From Rhabdochromatium marinum (GTDB taxonomy: Bacteria > Pseudomonadota > Gammaproteobacteria > Chromatiales > Chromatiaceae), in the NCBI RefSeq assembly GCF_016583795.1, contig NZ_NRRS01000014.1, forward strand, positions 1 to 64,000: a DNA stretch of 64,000 bases, written 5' to 3'. Under the pieces are notes generated by a model. It was not told the origin of the DNA and made no database searches. It worked only from the letters and a program-made list of their open reading frames with translations. How positions within the stretch are numbered: position 1 is the first letter of the stretch; every line of letters starts with the position of its first letter. Shown here in pieces: positions 19,125 through 28,442 of the stretch. A program made the translations under genes and the position numbers.

Positions 19125-19736
19125 CTAGAGCTGAATACCCGAGAAGGACATAAAGGCCATGGCCATGAGTCCGGTGGTGATAAAAGTAATGCCAAGCCCT
19201 TGCAGACCGGCTGGCACATCGCTGTATTTGAGTTTTTCGCGGATGCCGGCCAGCAGCACAATGGCCAGCGCCCAGCCCAGTCCGCTGCCAAACCCGTACA
19301 CCAGGCTTTCGCCCAGATCATAGCCACGCTCAACCATAAAGAGCGAGCCACCGAGAATGGCGCAGTTGACGGTGATCAGCGGCAGGAAAATGCCAAGGGT
19401 CGCATGCAGAGCGGGGAAGTAGCGATCCAGAATCATCTCCAGAATCTGCACCATAGCCGCGATCACACCAATATAGGTGATGAGCCCCAGAAAGCTCAGA
19501 TCGACGCTGCCCAGCCCAGCCCAGGCCAGTGCCCCGTCGCGCAGCAGATACTCATTGATCAAATAATTGGCCGGCACCGTGATGGTCTGCACGAACACCA
19601 CGGCAATACCCAGCCCAAGCGCGGTGGAGATGCGCTTGGACACCGCCAGAAAGGTGCACATGCCAAGGAAAAACGACAGGGCCAGATTCTCAACGAAGAC
19701 GGCCTTAAACAGCAGGGATAGATAGTGCTCGATCAT
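19125..19736 (-). CDS. nqrE: Na+-NQR subunit E
   Basis: 203 residues with six predicted membrane helices. NqrE and NqrD form inverted-topology partners that hold an intramembrane iron centre; the Cys residues are seen in [13 protein letters not shown] and in [14 protein letters not shown]. It is 5 bases after nqrD and 4 before nqrF. Confidence 0.98.
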   Translation of the reverse strand: MIEHYLSLLFKAVFVENLALSFFLGMCTFLAVSKRISTALGLGIAVVFVQTITVPANYLINEYLLRDGALAWAGLGSVDLSFLGLITYIGVIAAMVQILEMILDRYFPALHATLGIFLPLITVNCAILGGSLFMVERGYDLGESLVYGFGSGLGWALAIVLLAGIREKLKYSDVPAGLQGLGITFITTGLMAMAFMSFSGIQL

Positions 19737-19741
19737 ATCGG

Positions 19742-20404
19742 CTAGAGCACCTCGGTGCGATGGACGATGTGAATGCGGTAGTCAGGCTTCTCCAACTGCT
19801 CGGGTTTCCAGGTGCGCAGCCCCCAGATCATCAAACCGATAATGAAGAAAGCACCAGGAGCCAGCAGCATCAGACCATTGGCTTCGTACCAACCGCCAGC
19901 GCTGGTGAGCGGCATGATCTGCACGCCCAGCAGACTGCCGGAGCCGAACAGCTCGCGAATGGCACCGACTGAAATCAGAATGACGCTGTAGCCAACGCTG
20001 TGCCCGAGGGCATCCAGCACGCTGGGCCAGGGTGGATTCTTGGAGGCAAAGGCCTCGGCTCGTCCAAGCACGATACAGTTGGTAATAATGAGTCCAACAA
20101 ACACCGAGAGCTGCTTGGAGAGTTCATAAGCAAAGGCCTTGAGCACCTGATCAACCAGAATGACCAGTGAGGCGATGATGGTCATCTGAATGATGATGCG
20201 AATGCTCGACGGCATGTGCTGGCGGATCAAACTGACAATCAGGTTGGAGCCGACCAGCACAAAGGTCAGCGCCAGGCTCATGGTAATAGCCGGCGCCACC
20301 TTGGTGGTCACCGCCAGCGCTGAGCAAATACCCAGAATTTGCAGCGTAATGGGGTTGTTATCGACGATGGGCGCAATCAGCAGTTTGCGTTGGCTGGCAT
20401 CCAT
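19742..20404 (-). CDS. nqrD: Na+-NQR subunit D
   Basis: 220 residues, six predicted membrane helices, paired with NqrE. The Cys ligands are visible in [12 protein letters not shown] and in [15 protein letters not shown]. It follows nqrC by 4 bases. Confidence 0.98.
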   Translation of the reverse strand: MDASQRKLLIAPIVDNNPITLQILGICSALAVTTKVAPAITMSLALTFVLVGSNLIVSLIRQHMPSSIRIIIQMTIIASLVILVDQVLKAFAYELSKQLSVFVGLIITNCIVLGRAEAFASKNPPWPSVLDALGHSVGYSVILISVGAIRELFGSGSLLGVQIMPLTSAGGWYEANGLMLLAPGAFFIIGLMIWGLRTWKPEQLEKPDYRIHIVHRTEVL

Positions 20405-20408
20405 TGAC

Positions 20409-21260
20409 TTAACCCTCCGCCTGGTGGTTGGCGTCGGCCAGGGTACAGGCGCGCAGGTGTTCGAGATAGGGGCCGAACCCCTGGGAGCCGAGCCAGAACT
20501 GCATCAGATGCGTGACGCCGTTCGTGGTCAGGGTGGCGCCCGAGAGGCCATCGACACGCTGATCGGCATTGGCGGCACTGGGATCGACGCTGCCCTTGAC
20601 GACGCGAATCACGGGTGTGCCGTCCGGGCTGATCAGCGTCTTGTCCTGCCACTTAGCCTGCCATTGCGGGTTGGCCACTTCGCCGCCAAGCCCGGCCGTT
20701 TCACGCTGTTCATAGAAGGTGAGCGCCTTGGCCCGGCGCCCATCTGGATAAAGCGCCACCAGCCCGTACATAGTGGACCACAGCCCATAGCCATACACCG
20801 GTAAAATCACGGTTTCGATGGCCTCCTGGCTGCGCACCAAATACACCGGCATCTGCTGCGGCCGCCGCCGGATACCGGCGATATCCTGCTCGCCCAGTGC
20901 GATGCTGGCGCTGGGATCATTGGCCGCGTCGCGGTAGGAATAACTCATGGGATCGGGAGCATCCACATAGTCACCGGAGTCCAGATCCACCAAGCGCACT
21001 TCAATGGCCTTAAAGGCGCGCTCGACATCCTGACCGGGCTTATCCAGGCCGGCGACACGCAGAATCTCGCGCTTGAGCGCCAGGCTGGCATTGCGCTCTT
21101 GCAGCGGCCTCAGCCCCACGGCGGCGGCCGAAACCACCACCGAGCAGGCCAGGCACAGGATCAGCGCAACAGCGACGGTTTTGAGCGGATCCTCATTGGG
21201 ACGCGCAAACAGCCGGGTCAGCCAGTCGCGCACAGCGGCGTTCCAAGTATCAGCCGACAT
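20409..21260 (-). CDS. nqrC: Na+-NQR subunit C
   Basis: 283 residues with one N-terminal membrane helix ([20 protein letters not shown]) and a periplasmic FMN domain. The covalent FMN is attached to Thr in the motif [13 protein letters not shown]. The ATG at 21260 lies 11 bases inside the end of nqrB, so the genes overlap. The N-terminal soluble extension ([19 protein letters not shown]) is slightly longer than in Vibrio. Confidence 0.97.
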   Translation of the reverse strand: MSADTWNAAVRDWLTRLFARPNEDPLKTVAVALILCLACSVVVSAAAVGLRPLQERNASLALKREILRVAGLDKPGQDVERAFKAIEVRLVDLDSGDYVDAPDPMSYSYRDAANDPSASIALGEQDIAGIRRRPQQMPVYLVRSQEAIETVILPVYGYGLWSTMYGLVALYPDGRRAKALTFYEQRETAGLGGEVANPQWQAKWQDKTLISPDGTPVIRVVKGSVDPSAANADQRVDGLSGATLTTNGVTHLMQFWLGSQGFGPYLEHLRACTLADANHQAEG

Positions 21261-22470
21261 GGCGCTTAGCCCTCCTGCGCACATTGGCCTGCACCACAAA
21301 CCAGTCGATTAGTGGCGCGAATAAATTACCGAACAGAATCGCCAGCATAATGCCCTCCGGATAGGCGGGATTCAGTACCCGGATCATGGCCGTCATCAAC
21401 CCGATCAGCGCCCCATAGAGCCATTTGCCAGTATCAGTCATGGAGGCGGACACCGGATCGGTGGCCATATAAACCAGTCCAAAGGCATAGCCGCCTAACA
21501 CCAGATGCCAGTACCAGGGCACGGCCATGGCGGGATTGCTGTCACTCGGGAGCAGGTTAAACACCAGGGTGGACACCACCATCCCCAGCAGCACCCCAGC
21601 CATGATGCGCCAAGAGGCGACCCGGGTGAACAGCAGGAAGGCGGCGCCGATCAGGATCATCAGGGTGGAGGTGCTGCCGACCGCACCCTGGATGGTGCCG
21701 AAGAAGGCATCCCACCAGCTGATGCCAGCGGCAGTGATGGCATCTACGCCACCGCTGGCGGCGAGCGTCAGGGGCGTGGCACCGCTGAAGCCATCGACTG
21801 CCGTCCAAACCGCGTCGCCGGAAATCTGCGCCGGATAGGCAAAGAACAAAAAGGCACGCCCGACCAAAGCCGGATTAAGGAAGTTTTTGCCGGTACCGCC
21901 AAACACTTCCTTGCCAATCACAATGCCGAAGGAGATGCCCAACGCCACCTGCCACAGCGGAATGGTGGGCGGCAGGGTAAGCGCAAACAGAATGGAGCTG
22001 ACAAAAAAGCCCTCGTTCACCTCATGATTGCGCACCATGGCAAACAGCACTTCCCAAAAGCCACCCGCAGCCATAGTGACGGCATAGATGGGCAGGAAGT
22101 AGGCGAATCCGTGCCAGAAATTGTCCCAGACACTGTGAGGATCGCAGCCGCCGGCACCAAGCCAACCGATTAGCACGCCGCGCCAGCCCTCAACCTCGGT
22201 GAGGCCCATGGTGGCCATAGCGCTGTTGGCCTGCAAGCCGACGTTGTACATGCCAAAGAGCGCACAGGGCAGCACCGCCAGCCAGACGAAAATCATCACC
22301 CGTTTGAGGTCAATGGCATCGCGCACATGCGGCGCGTGCGCGGTGACCGTTGAGGGGGTGAACAAGAAGGTGTCCACCATCTCAAACAGGGCGCCGAATT
22401 TCTCGAAGCGCCCGCCGCGCAGAAAATGCCGCTCATGGCGGTCGAGGAAACGTCGCAAAGCTTTGCTCAT
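21250..22470 (-). CDS. nqrB: Na+-NQR subunit B
   Basis: 406 residues, about ten membrane helices. NqrB carries covalent FMN (Thr in GFSGATPLTLA) and riboflavin and is the likely Na+ channel subunit. The start MSKALRRFLDRHERHFL overlaps the nqrA stop in ATGA. Confidence 0.98.
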   Translation of the reverse strand: MSKALRRFLDRHERHFLRGGRFEKFGALFEMVDTFLFTPSTVTAHAPHVRDAIDLKRVMIFVWLAVLPCALFGMYNVGLQANSAMATMGLTEVEGWRGVLIGWLGAGGCDPHSVWDNFWHGFAYFLPIYAVTMAAGGFWEVLFAMVRNHEVNEGFFVSSILFALTLPPTIPLWQVALGISFGIVIGKEVFGGTGKNFLNPALVGRAFLFFAYPAQISGDAVWTAVDGFSGATPLTLAASGGVDAITAAGISWWDAFFGTIQGAVGSTSTLMILIGAAFLLFTRVASWRIMAGVLLGMVVSTLVFNLLPSDSNPAMAVPWYWHLVLGGYAFGLVYMATDPVSASMTDTGKWLYGALIGLMTAMIRVLNPAYPEGIMLAILFGNLFAPLIDWFVVQANVRRRAKRHVG

Positions 22471-23867
22471 TGCAGCTCCCGCCAGATCGTGTTGAGGTTG
22501 CGGCGCAGCATGGGGCCGAAATCGTGTTTGCCAACATCGACATAGCTGCACAGCGCCAGGTCTTCTTCGTCCAGCTCCAGAGCGCCGAGGGTTTGTGCCG
22601 TCTCGACATCATCGACCACCAACGCCCGCAACAGCAGGGTCGGCAGGATGTCGAGCGGCATGACGCGCTCATAGGTGCCAATGGGCACCAAGGCGCGCGG
22701 ACTGCCGTTCAGGTTGGTGTTAAGTGCGAAATCAGCCTTCTCGCGCAGTGCGCCGAGATAGACATTCTGCGCCGAGAACTTGTTGGCACCCGGGACCAGC
22801 CAGCCGAGCCATTCGCGTTCCCGGTACTCGGACAGCACGGTGACCTGGTTGTGGAAGCGCCCGAGGAAGGCGCTGTGCCCGACCGCCGGGCGTCCGTCCA
22901 GCGCTGAGCCGGCGATAACGCGCGCTTCGCGTTCGCTGTTCAGGGCTCCGGTCACCAGTTCATTGGTACTGGCGCCAAAGCGCGTGCGGATCACGCGCGG
23001 GCGTGCCACCATGGGGCCAGCCAAGCTGATGACCCGCTCGGGATGAATTACGCCGGTCTTAAACAAGCGACCAATAGCGATGCAATCCTGATAGCCGATG
23101 TGCCAGACGCGCCGCTCCAAGCTAGCCGGATGCAGAAAATGAATATGGGTGCCCACCAGTCCGGCGGGATGGGGACCGGCAAACTCCACCTGCCGCACGC
23201 GCGGCTCGGGTGGTAACTTGAACGTCTGATCGGGAGCGGTACAAAGATACACCGGCCCCTGGGTCAGCTTGGAGAGCACCAGCACGCCATCGGCGAAATC
23301 CTCGGCAGCCTCATGGATGAAGAGCGCCGGATCGGGGGCCAGCGGGCGGGTATCCATCGCGGTGATGAAGAGCGCGGCCGGGTGGCTGTCTGGTGCCGGC
23401 ACCCGACTGAAAGGCCGGGTGCGCAGGGACAACCAGGCGCCGGAGACGAGCAGGTTCTCGCGCACCTGATTGGCATTCAGGACCGCCAGCTCTTCGCGCG
23501 AGTAGCGATTGAAAGTCACAGCGTCTTCAACGTCATCCGGCGACTGCGCATCCAGGCGAATCACCACAGATTCGAGCAGGCGGCGCGGGCCACGATGCAC
23601 CGCTTCGACCACGCCGGCACCGGGCGAGGTGCACAGCACATCGGGATAGGCCTTGCCACGCGACAGCGGCTGGCCGAGCTTGACGCGGTCGCCGGGTTGC
23701 ACCAGCACTTCCGGCATGCGGCGCGGACGCAGCACATCGTAGCCACTGATCGCAACGCGGGTGACCGCAGGTGCGGGCTCGATTGCGCGGCTTTGATCGG
23801 CGGCACCGGTGATTGGCAGTGACAGACCGCGTTTGATGCGTATCTGCTGGGCCAGGCGGCTTGGCAT
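22467..23867 (-). CDS. nqrA: Na+-NQR subunit A
   Basis: 466 residues, soluble, first gene of the operon. NqrA interacts with quinone at the cytoplasmic side. The N-terminus (IRIKRGLSLPITGAADQ) and ALVPIGTYERVMPLDILPT near the C-terminus are typical. The intergenic stretch 23868-24008 separates it from the divergent DedA gene and must hold both promoters. Confidence 0.98.
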   Translation of the reverse strand: MPSRLAQQIRIKRGLSLPITGAADQSRAIEPAPAVTRVAISGYDVLRPRRMPEVLVQPGDRVKLGQPLSRGKAYPDVLCTSPGAGVVEAVHRGPRRLLESVVIRLDAQSPDDVEDAVTFNRYSREELAVLNANQVRENLLVSGAWLSLRTRPFSRVPAPDSHPAALFITAMDTRPLAPDPALFIHEAAEDFADGVLVLSKLTQGPVYLCTAPDQTFKLPPEPRVRQVEFAGPHPAGLVGTHIHFLHPASLERRVWHIGYQDCIAIGRLFKTGVIHPERVISLAGPMVARPRVIRTRFGASTNELVTGALNSEREARVIAGSALDGRPAVGHSAFLGRFHNQVTVLSEYREREWLGWLVPGANKFSAQNVYLGALREKADFALNTNLNGSPRALVPIGTYERVMPLDILPTLLLRALVVDDVETAQTLGALELDEEDLALCSYVDVGKHDFGPMLRRNLNTIWRELQ

Positions 23868-24008
23868 GGACAGAGTTACTCCTGGTTGATCGATGTGGGG
23901 TTGATCGAAATGCGGGGCTGATCAAGTGCGGGTAGTATTGCGGAAATCAGGCCCCGGGAGCAAATGTGCTCTTAAAAATCCAACTATTTGTGTATAAAAG
24001 GTTATCAC

Positions 24009-24779
24009 ATGATGCTCACCCAACCCATACTGAACATAAATTCGCACGTGCCCCGGATGGCGCGCTTGCTGGTATTGTCACTGCTGCTTCTGCTGCCGGT
24101 GCTGGCTGGCGCCACCGACAGCGAAGCACATCCGTCCTGGGTACATCATGCCAGCACCGATGTGGGCAAAAAGCTGGCAGCGGCGGTGCATGATGTCAGC
24201 CCGCTGGTGGATCGCTATGGGTATGCGGCTGCCTTTGTCGCCATGCTGGTGGAAGGCTTTGGCTTGCCGGCGCCGGGACAAACCCTGATGATGGCCTCGG
24301 CGCTCGAAGCCGCTGAAGGACGGCTGAACATCTATTTGGTGCTCGGTTGCGCGACCCTGGCCGCCGTGCTGGGCAATACCCTGGGCTATGTGATCGGGCG
24401 TTTTGGTGGCACCGCGCTCTTGCGCCGGCTGCCGGTGAATGCCGCGCATGAGGCCAGCATTGCCCGACTGTTCGAGCGCTATGGTGGCAGCCTGATTTTG
24501 TTCGCGCGCTTTTTTGACGGGCTGCGTCAGTTAAACGGTCTGGTCGCAGGTGCGCTGCAAATGCGCCTGGCGGTGTTTATGGCCTTTAATGTCGCCGGTG
24601 CCCTCTGTTACGTCAGCGTCTGGGGCTTTGGCATCTTTTACCTGCGCGAGCATTTGCCGCAGATCTACCAGATCACGCATCAGATCAACCCCTGGGTGGC
24701 CGGTTTCGCGGTGGTAGCGGTCATCCTGATGCTGATCTATCTGTTTTGGGGGCGCTTCAACGGTTACAGGCGCCAGTGA
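24009..24779 (+). CDS. DedA family membrane protein
   Basis: 256 residues. DedA (SNARE-associated/VTT domain) proteins are linked to lipid-carrier (undecaprenyl phosphate) flipping and membrane homeostasis. Seen: FVAMLVEGFGLPAPGQTLMM (re-entrant E-x-x-x-x-P-x-P-G motif), LGYVIGRFGG and FARFFDGLRQLNGLVAG (the conserved R/G loop). An N-terminal hydrophobic segment (LLVLSLLLLLPVLAGATD) precedes. The ATG at 24009 has AAAGG 7 bases upstream; 24012 is also possible. Confidence 0.9.
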   Translation: MMLTQPILNINSHVPRMARLLVLSLLLLLPVLAGATDSEAHPSWVHHASTDVGKKLAAAVHDVSPLVDRYGYAAAFVAMLVEGFGLPAPGQTLMMASALEAAEGRLNIYLVLGCATLAAVLGNTLGYVIGRFGGTALLRRLPVNAAHEASIARLFERYGGSLILFARFFDGLRQLNGLVAGALQMRLAVFMAFNVAGALCYVSVWGFGIFYLREHLPQIYQITHQINPWVAGFAVVAVILMLIYLFWGRFNGYRRQ

Positions 24780-24836
24780 TTCACGCGATAATGGTTTCGC
24801 GCCAACCGCATCCATCCTCTAACCCAGAGTCCTTGC

Positions 24837-26201
24837 ATGTCTGCCCCGTTTCGTGATCACCCTCTGCGCCACGCCCTGACCGAAGAGCTGCACGCGCGTA
24901 CCTTCGAGCCGCTGCGCGCCCCGGCACGGGTCGCGCACCTCGCCTCCCTGTGCGGAGAGCGCGGCAGCGGACGCAACGAGGCCCATCTTAAGCGACTGCT
25001 GGAGCATTTCGGCGCGCCGGTGCCAGAGCAATTCGGACAATATCACTATGCCAAGCTTGGAGTGCTGCATCTGCGCTGGGAGCGGCACACGGAGTTTGTC
25101 AGCTACAGCTTTGCCAGTGAGGAGGATGTCAGCGACCCCTTTGCGCGCAGTCCGCTCGATGATCTGCCCGCCGACTGGTTGCATGAAATGCCCGGTGAGG
25201 TCATCAGCTCGGTGGTACTGGCGCTGGAAGCGCGCGATGCTCCGCAACGCGATACCCATGCCCTGATGGCTCTGTTCAGCGGCAATCCGGTCGTTGGTTC
25301 CCGCGTAGTAGGCGGTGTCGGCCTAGCCTATTCGGATATGCGCATCCACGACGATGGCCACAGCTATATCCTGCTGCGGGACATCAGTTTGTCCGATGCT
25401 CAGGCCGGGCGTCTGGTCAAGCGGGTGCTGGAGATCAACGCCTATCGCACCATGGCGCTGCTCGGCTTGCCGCTGGCGCGCCGCGCCAACACCCTGTTAA
25501 GCGATGCCGACCAGCGCCTGACCAAGGTTGCCAAGGCCATTGCCCGCTCGAGTTCGCTTCGGGATGGTGCCGATGGTTCCAATGGTGCCGCTGCGGAGGA
25601 CGCGAATCTGCCCGATGAGCGCACCCTGCTGGCCGAGCTGACGGCGCTGGCAACCGAAATCGAGTCGGTCGCCGCACAGACCTCCTATCGTTTCGAGGCC
25701 TCCGGTGCCTATTACCGCATCGTCGAGCAGCGCTTGGCACAAATGCGTCAGCAGCGGATTGAAGGCTTGCAGACCTTCACCGAGTTTCTGGAGGCACGTC
25801 TGGCGCCGGCCATTGCCACCTGCGTCTCCACCGGTGAGCGCCAGCAGCGCCTGGCCGAGCGGGCCGGGCGGCTGATTGCACTGCTCCGGGCGCGGGTCGA
25901 GCTGAGCCTGCAAGAGCAAAATCGCAGCTTGCTGCATTCGATGGACAAGCGCGCACACTTGCAGCTGCGGTTACAGGAAACCGTTGAGGGGTTGTCGGTG
26001 ATTGCCATCAGTTACTATGGCGCGGGGCTGCTGGGCTATGTGCTCAAAGGGCTGTCAACCGCCGGCTATCCAATTAACCCCACGCTGGGACTGGCGCTGG
26101 CGGTCCCGGTCATTGCCGGATTCACCTGGTTTGCGCTGCACCACACCAAGCGTCATCTGCGCCGCGAGACCAAACCATCTGCCGCCGACCGGCATGACTG
26201 A
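24837..26201 (+). CDS. DUF3422 family membrane-anchored protein
   Basis: 454 residues. The N-terminus HPLRHALTEELHARTFEPLRAP and the mid-region NAYRTMALLGLPLARR are the DUF3422 signature. The middle is coiled coil (residues 230-390) and two hydrophobic segments close the protein (LSVIAISYYGAGLLGYVLKG, LGLALAVPVIAGFTWFAL), so it is a cytoplasmic protein anchored by its C-terminus. Function of the family is unknown. It lies 16 bases before the TrkH gene. Confidence 0.88.
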   Translation: MSAPFRDHPLRHALTEELHARTFEPLRAPARVAHLASLCGERGSGRNEAHLKRLLEHFGAPVPEQFGQYHYAKLGVLHLRWERHTEFVSYSFASEEDVSDPFARSPLDDLPADWLHEMPGEVISSVVLALEARDAPQRDTHALMALFSGNPVVGSRVVGGVGLAYSDMRIHDDGHSYILLRDISLSDAQAGRLVKRVLEINAYRTMALLGLPLARRANTLLSDADQRLTKVAKAIARSSSLRDGADGSNGAAAEDANLPDERTLLAELTALATEIESVAAQTSYRFEASGAYYRIVEQRLAQMRQQRIEGLQTFTEFLEARLAPAIATCVSTGERQQRLAERAGRLIALLRARVELSLQEQNRSLLHSMDKRAHLQLRLQETVEGLSVIAISYYGAGLLGYVLKGLSTAGYPINPTLGLALAVPVIAGFTWFALHHTKRHLRRETKPSAADRHD

Positions 26202-26217
26202 CAAACCGGATTTTTAG

Positions 26218-27687
26218 ATGCATTGGCGCGCGATTCTGCGGCTGTTCGGCATTCTGTTGATGTTCTACAGCCTGGGGTTCGTCCCATCGCTGGGCGTATC
26301 GCTGCTCTATGCAGACGGTCAGTGGGGAGTGTTCGGCCTGTCACTGTTAATCACCGTAGTCACCGGCGCTCTGCTGTGGGTGTTTAACCTGGGGGTCAAG
26401 AGCGGGGTCTCGGTGCGCGAGGGCTTTCTGATTGTCACCCTATTCTGGGTCGTCCTTGGTTTGGTGGGCGCACTGCCCTTTGTCCTTGGGCTGCATCTGA
26501 GTCTGACTGATGCGGTCTTTGAGTCCATCTCCGGATTTACCACCACCGGGGCGACGGTGATCGTCGGACTCGATGCCCTGCCCCAGTCGATCCTCTATCA
26601 TCGCCAGCAGATTCAATGGCTGGGTGGCATGGGGATTATCGTGCTGGCGGTGGCTATCTTGCCACTGATGGGCGTGGGGGGCATGCAGCTCTATCGTGCC
26701 GAGGCCTCGGGTGTGGCCAAATATGAAAAGCCAACCCCACGCATTGCCGAGACAGCGCGCGCCCTATGGTTGCTTTATGTGGGACTAACGCTGCTGTGCG
26801 CCCTGCTGTACTGGCTGGCCGGCATGAATACCTTTGACGCGATTGGTCACGCCTTTACCACAGTCGCGACTGGTGGCTTTTCCACCCATGACGCCAGCTT
26901 CAGCCATTTCGACAGTGCCACCATTGAAGTCATTGCGATTGTGTTTATGATCATTGGTGGCGTGAACTTTGTAGTGCACTTTATCGCTTGGCGCAAGCTT
27001 GATCTGCGCATTTATTTCACCGATCCGGAAGTGCGAGCTTATGGGCTGATTTTCGCCGGTGGCGCTGGACTGGTGGCGCTCAGCCTCTGGTGGACCGGGG
27101 GCTTCAGCGGCAACTGGAATAACGAATGGAGTGGAGCCTGGGGTGCCCTGCGTTACGCCGCCTTTCAGTCCGCCTCGGTGCTGACCGGGACAGGCTACAG
27201 TACCGCGACCTTTGCCGACTGGCCGCTGCATATTCCACTGATTCTGGTAATTCTCGCCTTTGTCGGCGGCTGCGGTGGCTCAACCGCCGGGGGGCTTAAA
27301 GTGCTGCGGGTGATGCTGTTGGCCAAGCTCGGCGTGCGGCAGCTGTTTCAGTTGGCCCATCCGCAAGCCATGGCGATGGTGAAGATCGGCAAACGGCCGG
27401 TACGCGATGACGTGCTCTTTTCGGTATGGGGCTTTTATGTGCTCTATATCGTGACCGCACTCATGCTCACCGTCGCCATGATGGCGGCGGGGCTGGATCT
27501 GGAAACCGCCTTTGGTGCCGTGGTGGCAACCATCAATCTGCTGGGCCCTGGCTTGGGCGAGGTGTCCGCGACCTTTACCACCATGGACCCGGTGGTCAAG
27601 TGGCTGGGCGTCTTTAGTATGCTGGCCGGGCGCCTGGAAATTTTTACCCTGTTGATTCTGTTCCTGCCCGCGTATTGGCGCAATTGA
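26218..27687 (+). CDS. trkH: TrkH/KtrB-type potassium transporter
   Basis: 489 residues, about ten membrane helices with the four selectivity-loop repeats of this family (SGFTTTGATV, TTVATGGFST, LTGTGYSTA, NLLGPGLGEV). It imports K+, usually gated by a TrkA protein that is not in the window. The fourth loop keeps the Gly residues, so the filter appears complete. It is probably co-transcribed with the DUF3422 gene and ends 8 bases before the convergent acidic-protein gene. Confidence 0.93.
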   Translation: MHWRAILRLFGILLMFYSLGFVPSLGVSLLYADGQWGVFGLSLLITVVTGALLWVFNLGVKSGVSVREGFLIVTLFWVVLGLVGALPFVLGLHLSLTDAVFESISGFTTTGATVIVGLDALPQSILYHRQQIQWLGGMGIIVLAVAILPLMGVGGMQLYRAEASGVAKYEKPTPRIAETARALWLLYVGLTLLCALLYWLAGMNTFDAIGHAFTTVATGGFSTHDASFSHFDSATIEVIAIVFMIIGGVNFVVHFIAWRKLDLRIYFTDPEVRAYGLIFAGGAGLVALSLWWTGGFSGNWNNEWSGAWGALRYAAFQSASVLTGTGYSTATFADWPLHIPLILVILAFVGGCGGSTAGGLKVLRVMLLAKLGVRQLFQLAHPQAMAMVKIGKRPVRDDVLFSVWGFYVLYIVTALMLTVAMMAAGLDLETAFGAVVATINLLGPGLGEVSATFTTMDPVVKWLGVFSMLAGRLEIFTLLILFLPAYWRN

Positions 27688-27695
27688 TCAGATGA

Positions 27696-28442
27696 TCAGG
27701 AACGGGAGTCAAACAGGTCAGCGAGTTCATCCCCCTCATCGGCTTCGGTGATAATCATTTCCTCGTCGCTGTCGTCGGGAACGGCATCAAGCAGCTGCAC
27801 GGGCTGGCTGTCGTCGTCATCAGCCTCGGGGAGTGGCGGTGCCAGCATGCCCTCTTCCTCAGGCTCATCAACAGCCGGCGCCGCTTCCTCTGCATCGGCT
27901 TCAGCGCCTTTGTTATTGTCATCATCATCATCGCTTTTCTGGAAGCGGTTGAAGGTGGCGTTATACTCCTCAAGCAGGCGCTCGATGACCTCTTTATTGT
28001 GCTGCAACTGTTCGCCCAGTTCGGCATTCTCAGTACGCAGATCACCCAAGGCAGTCACTTCCTGGTTGGTGTTGGCCTGAAGTTCCGCCCAGGGACTCAG
28101 CACCTTGCGTAATTCATCGGGAATATCGCGCAGCGATTTGCCATTCTCATTCAAATGGATATTCAGCATGGCGTCGTAAAAGGCCTGCTCGCGTGCCAAG
28201 AAGGTATCCACAGTGGTGGTCAGCTTGCGACCCTTGAGCTGCGCATTGGACTGAAAGAGCTTGGTCAGGGATTCGCGTCGTGATGGAAGTTCACCCTGGA
28301 CGGTACTCTTGAGATCAGCCGTTTGGCTGTGCTGATCCGCTGCTGCGCGGCGCTGACGGCGACGCACCACGAACAGAATCACCGCTGAGGCCAACGCGAA
28401 CTCGGCGGACATGATCAAGCTGGCCAGTTCAAGCGTCGTCAT
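27696..28442 (-). CDS. membrane-anchored coiled-coil protein with acidic tail
   Basis: 248 residues of unknown family. One N-terminal membrane helix (SAEFALASAVILFVV), a basic patch (RRRQRRAAA), a long helical/coiled-coil part (about 50-160), then a very acidic disordered tail (KSDDDDDNNKG, EADDDDSQP, DDSDEEMI). It overlaps the VWA gene by ATGA and closes a four-gene set. It may be a scaffold linking the membrane VWA protein to cytoplasmic partners; this is inference. Confidence 0.7.
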   Translation of the reverse strand: MTTLELASLIMSAEFALASAVILFVVRRRQRRAAADQHSQTADLKSTVQGELPSRRESLTKLFQSNAQLKGRKLTTTVDTFLAREQAFYDAMLNIHLNENGKSLRDIPDELRKVLSPWAELQANTNQEVTALGDLRTENAELGEQLQHNKEVIERLLEEYNATFNRFQKSDDDDDNNKGAEADAEEAAPAVDEPEEEGMLAPPLPEADDDDSQPVQLLDAVPDDSDEEMIITEADEGDELADLFDSRS

